16,483 nucleotides of DNA. Origin: an uncultured Saprospiraceae bacterium (GTDB taxonomy: Bacteria > Bacteroidota > Bacteroidia > Chitinophagales > Saprospiraceae). The translations under genes were made by a program, and so were the position numbers. Positions 14,967 to 16,483 of this stretch are shown here, one piece after another. How positions within the stretch are numbered: the first letter of the stretch is position 1; every line of letters begins with the position of its first letter. Under the pieces are notes generated by a model. It was not told the DNA's origin. It did not search any database and saw only the letters and a list, made by a program, of their open reading frames with translations. The DNA lies in assembly GCA_934699305.1 (NCBI GenBank), contig CAKUWM010000029.1:1-16483 (forward strand), in the 5' to 3' direction.

Positions 14967-15142
14967 GCTAAAATGGCTTCGAGCGTTGATTTCTTTGGTT
15001 CAAACTTGCAGTCTGGAAGAATTTGAGAAAGTGTTGGTGTTATGTCTGATCTGTCAAGGGTTTCATTGACAAAGGCGAAGGTGTAATTTTTGATTTTCTT
15101 AGAATAAAATTGGTTGTTTGGAATTGTATAGGTTTGACTCAT
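14948..15142 (-). CDS. Small uncharacterised protein (64 residues)
   Basis: A short cytoplasmic-looking protein. It begins MSQTYTIPNNQFYSKKIKN, has a middle of mixed charge, and ends in STLEAILAYSKKK. It has no signal peptide, membrane helix or recognised domain. The product looks like a real protein: it is polar, has a plausible amphipathic C-terminal helix, and is tightly convergent with pdxJ (9-base gap). The ATG is not preceded by a Shine-Dalgarno sequence, as is usual in this phylum. I do not know its family. A gene this small could be spurious. Confidence 0.5.
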   Translation of the reverse strand: MSQTYTIPNNQFYSKKIKNYTFAFVNETLDRSDITPTLSQILPDCKFEPKKSTLEAILAYSKKK

Positions 15143-15190
15143 ATTTAAGGAGTTAGTTTAAAAATTTAACATAGAATTACTTTTCTCATC

Positions 15191-15205
15191 TAAAACAGCG
15201 TTTTA
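15191..15205. repeat. Short perfect hairpin followed by a T-run
   Basis: TAAAAC-AGC-GTTTTA is a perfect 6-bp stem with a 3-base loop, and the plus strand continues ACATTTTTTATT. It resembles a weak plus-strand terminator, but no plus-strand gene ends here. On the minus strand it lies in the leader of the 64-residue gene. Confidence 0.4.
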
Positions 15206-15224
15206 ACATTTTTTATTGCATACA

Positions 15225-15261
15225 TTGAAATAAAGTAGAAAAAAAGAATATTTTATTTCAA
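15225..15261. repeat. 10-bp perfect inverted repeat
   Basis: TTGAAATAAA (15225-15234) and its exact complement TTTATTTCAA (15252-15261) enclose a 17-base purine-rich loop. It directly abuts the AAAGGAGGT sequence at 15262-15270. No function is assigned. Confidence 0.5.
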
Positions 15262-15268
15262 AAAGGAG

Positions 15269-15299
15269 GTTGAGACGCATTCAATGCTTAATACTCAAC
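15269..15299 (-). terminator. Nested hairpin, possible terminator of the ATL gene
   Basis: GTTGAG (15269-15274) pairs with CTCAAC (15294-15299), and inside the loop GCATT-C-AATGC (15277-15287) pairs again. Read on the minus strand, the stem is followed by CTCCTTTTT, a passable T-tract, 43 bases after the ATL stop. An alternative reading on the plus strand is a leader with a perfect Shine-Dalgarno sequence. Confidence 0.4.
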
Positions 15300-15342
15300 G
15301 ATCTGTAACGATGAATAGTGTTAAAGATAAATCACACTAATT

Positions 15343-15666
15343 TTATTTGGCTATTTCAGTTGGATCCCAAAAATATGTATCAAAGTCCTGGACAACGTTG
15401 TCTATGACGGTCAGACCTTCCTCCTCCAGACGTTGTGCCATGGTGTGGTTTGGATCAAAATGAAGTTGACCACTCAATGCACCTTTTCTATTGACCACTC
15501 GGTGTGCAGGTATTGACATCACGGAGGAAGAAGATTGATTGAGCGCCCATCCAACCATTCTGGCAGACCCAAGCCCCAACGCATTGGCAATGGCGCCAAA
15601 GGTGGAAACTCGACCTTGAGGGATAAGTCTTACAATGGCATATACATCATCATAATAAGTGGACAT
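15343..15666 (-). CDS. Alkyltransferase-like (ATL) DNA-lesion-binding protein
   Basis: A 107-residue protein with the DNA-binding fold of O6-alkylguanine-DNA alkyltransferases. It aligns with the MGMT active-site domain: IPQGRVSTFGAIANALG, the Arg finger in GSARMVGWAL (Arg36), and PAHRVVNRKG. In true alkyltransferases the last motif is PCHRV, with the methyl-accepting Cys. Here that residue is Ala54, so the protein cannot remove alkyl groups itself. Known ATL proteins with Trp or Ala at this place bind O6-alkylguanine, flip it out and hand the lesion to nucleotide excision repair. The length is typical for stand-alone ATLs. It is transcribed divergently from the YcxB-like gene with 135 bases between. 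The family call is confident. The repair role is known from homologues, not shown here. Confidence 0.93.
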   Translation of the reverse strand: MSTYYDDVYAIVRLIPQGRVSTFGAIANALGLGSARMVGWALNQSSSSVMSIPAHRVVNRKGALSGQLHFDPNHTMAQRLEEEGLTVIDNVVQDFDTYFWDPTEIAK

Positions 15667-15801
15667 AGGACGGCAAGTTTAATTATTCATTTAATATACA
15701 ATCCTTGATAATGGTTGTAAAAATGGCAAGATATTGAATTATTTTGTTTCAACATTAATAATTTGAAGGCTCAAAAATGAATATCTTTACCGTTAAAGTA
15801 A

Positions 15802-16302
15802 ATGGAACAAACCTTGGAGCAATTTAAAATTACGGTAGAAATAAAGCAAGAAGATATCAAAGCATTATGCGAATTGATTTTGCAAAGGAGAAAGCTGCGG
15901 TCAGCAATACTTGGTGTCGTGATGGCTGCCTTCTTTGTCATGATCTTTACAATGGCCGGTGTCGGCATGTATTTGTCCATTGGATTATCTATTTTGTTTG
16001 CAGCATTGTTTGCCGGGGCGATGATAAAGCTAACACGTTCTAATTACAGCAGACAGTTTAATTCCAACAAAAACTTTAGGCAGCCTATTGAATATCACAT
16101 ATACAACGACCATTATATTGTTAAAACAGCATCTTCAGAATCCAAAGTTACCTTCGACTCGCGTTATGACATTATTCAGGATGAAGCATATTTCTTTATT
16201 TTTCACATGAGAGAAATGGCTTCCGTTATTCCAAAGCGATATTTAAGTGCCGAAGAGTGCACTTTTTTTAATGAAATAATAACCCGTTTCAGAAGAAAAT
16301 AA
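15802..16302 (+). CDS. YcxB-like membrane protein
   Basis: A 166-residue protein. The N-terminal about 30 residues are strand/helix and charged (TVEIKQEDIKALCELIL). Two adjacent membrane helices follow (about 33-55 and 56-75) with a short turn. A basic stretch precedes a soluble C-terminal domain with EYHIYNDHYIVKTASSES, RYDIIQDEAYFFIF and VIPKRYLSAEE, the pattern of the YcxB-like family (a small PH-like domain behind two helices). The function of the family is unknown. The ATG at 15802 directly precedes the family's N-terminal strand. The 45-residue gene follows 10 bases after the stop, so the two are probably co-transcribed. Confidence 0.8.
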   Translation: MEQTLEQFKITVEIKQEDIKALCELILQRRKLRSAILGVVMAAFFVMIFTMAGVGMYLSIGLSILFAALFAGAMIKLTRSNYSRQFNSNKNFRQPIEYHIYNDHYIVKTASSESKVTFDSRYDIIQDEAYFFIFHMREMASVIPKRYLSAEECTFFNEIITRFRRK

Positions 16303-16312
16303 ATTAGTAAAA

Positions 16313-16450
16313 ATGACAAACCAAGATTCTCATAAAAGGAATGACCGTAATGTGCCCGAAGACCGGATGTCGGATTATGGACGTTTTGTACCATGGTTGT
16401 TTTTAATTATAGGGCTAACCATACTATGGTTTTTGAAAGTGAATAAATAG
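16313..16450 (+). CDS. Small single-pass membrane protein (45 residues)
   Basis: The N-terminal half is polar and charged (MTNQDSHKRNDRNVPEDRM). A single hydrophobic helix follows (FVPWLFLIIGLTILWFL, about 26-42), then the short basic end KVNK. This suggests an N-out or N-in single-pass inner-membrane peptide. I know no family. The clean polar/hydrophobic split, the ATG start and the 10-base spacing after the YcxB-like gene support a real gene in the same operon. It may be a small partner of that membrane protein. Confidence 0.6.
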   Translation: MTNQDSHKRNDRNVPEDRMSDYGRFVPWLFLIIGLTILWFLKVNK

Positions 16451-16483
16451 ACTTAAATTACTATCACTTTGTTAAGCCTATTG

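Noticed and set aside
1..16483. CRISPR array, tRNA or rRNA genes, insertion sequences, prophage genes
   Set aside because: No regularly spaced repeats, cloverleaf-like segments, transposase or integrase motifs were found on either strand.

Overview
The window looks like chromosomal DNA of a member of the Bacteroidota, most likely near the Saprospiria/Chitinophagia. The reasons are a type IX secretion plug protein, -7 boxes of the TAnnTTTG type, gene starts that mostly lack a Shine-Dalgarno sequence, AT-rich intergenic DNA, a secreted TPR-CHAT protein, and RsmG and PdxJ sequences of Bacteroidota type. No rRNA, tRNA, CRISPR array, transposase or phage gene was seen.

Layout. (1) 1-1385, minus: the end of a probable two-component operon, a classical HisKA sensor kinase followed by what may be the first codons of its partner. 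(2) 1386-1807: divergent intergenic region with candidate promoters in both directions. (3) 1808-4503, plus: a secreted TPR-CHAT caspase-fold protein whose reading frame is broken by one missing base near 2484. (4) 4540-7203, minus: a tightly packed operon that runs towards the CHAT gene. Read 5' to 3', it encodes a secreted protein of unknown family, a seven-helix membrane protein, a short HisKA_3-type kinase and a LuxR-type response regulator. It reads as a sensory relay with separate surface, membrane, kinase and DNA-binding parts. (5) 7204-9720: mostly non-coding, interrupted by one lipoprotein gene (8344-8973). It holds a strong 12-bp hairpin, a cluster of palindromes, a terminator and the first copy of a dispersed repeat. 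(6) 9721-11001, plus: type IX secretion plug protein. A second copy of the repeat lies just behind it. (7) 11270-14938, plus: two family 2 glycosyltransferases, rsmG (overlapping the second one) and pdxJ. (8) 14948-15666, minus: a 64-residue unknown protein and an alkyltransferase-like (ATL) protein, separated by 200 bases rich in inverted repeats. (9) 15802-16450, plus: a YcxB-like membrane protein and a 45-residue single-helix membrane protein.

The housekeeping part (rsmG, pdxJ, plug protein) is ordinary. The parts most worth follow-up are the four-gene sensory operon convergent with the damaged CHAT gene, the repeat pair whose centre changes sequence but can still form a hairpin, the hairpin-rich non-coding stretches, and the isolated histidine-rich lipoprotein. 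All functional statements come from reading the sequence. No database search was possible.
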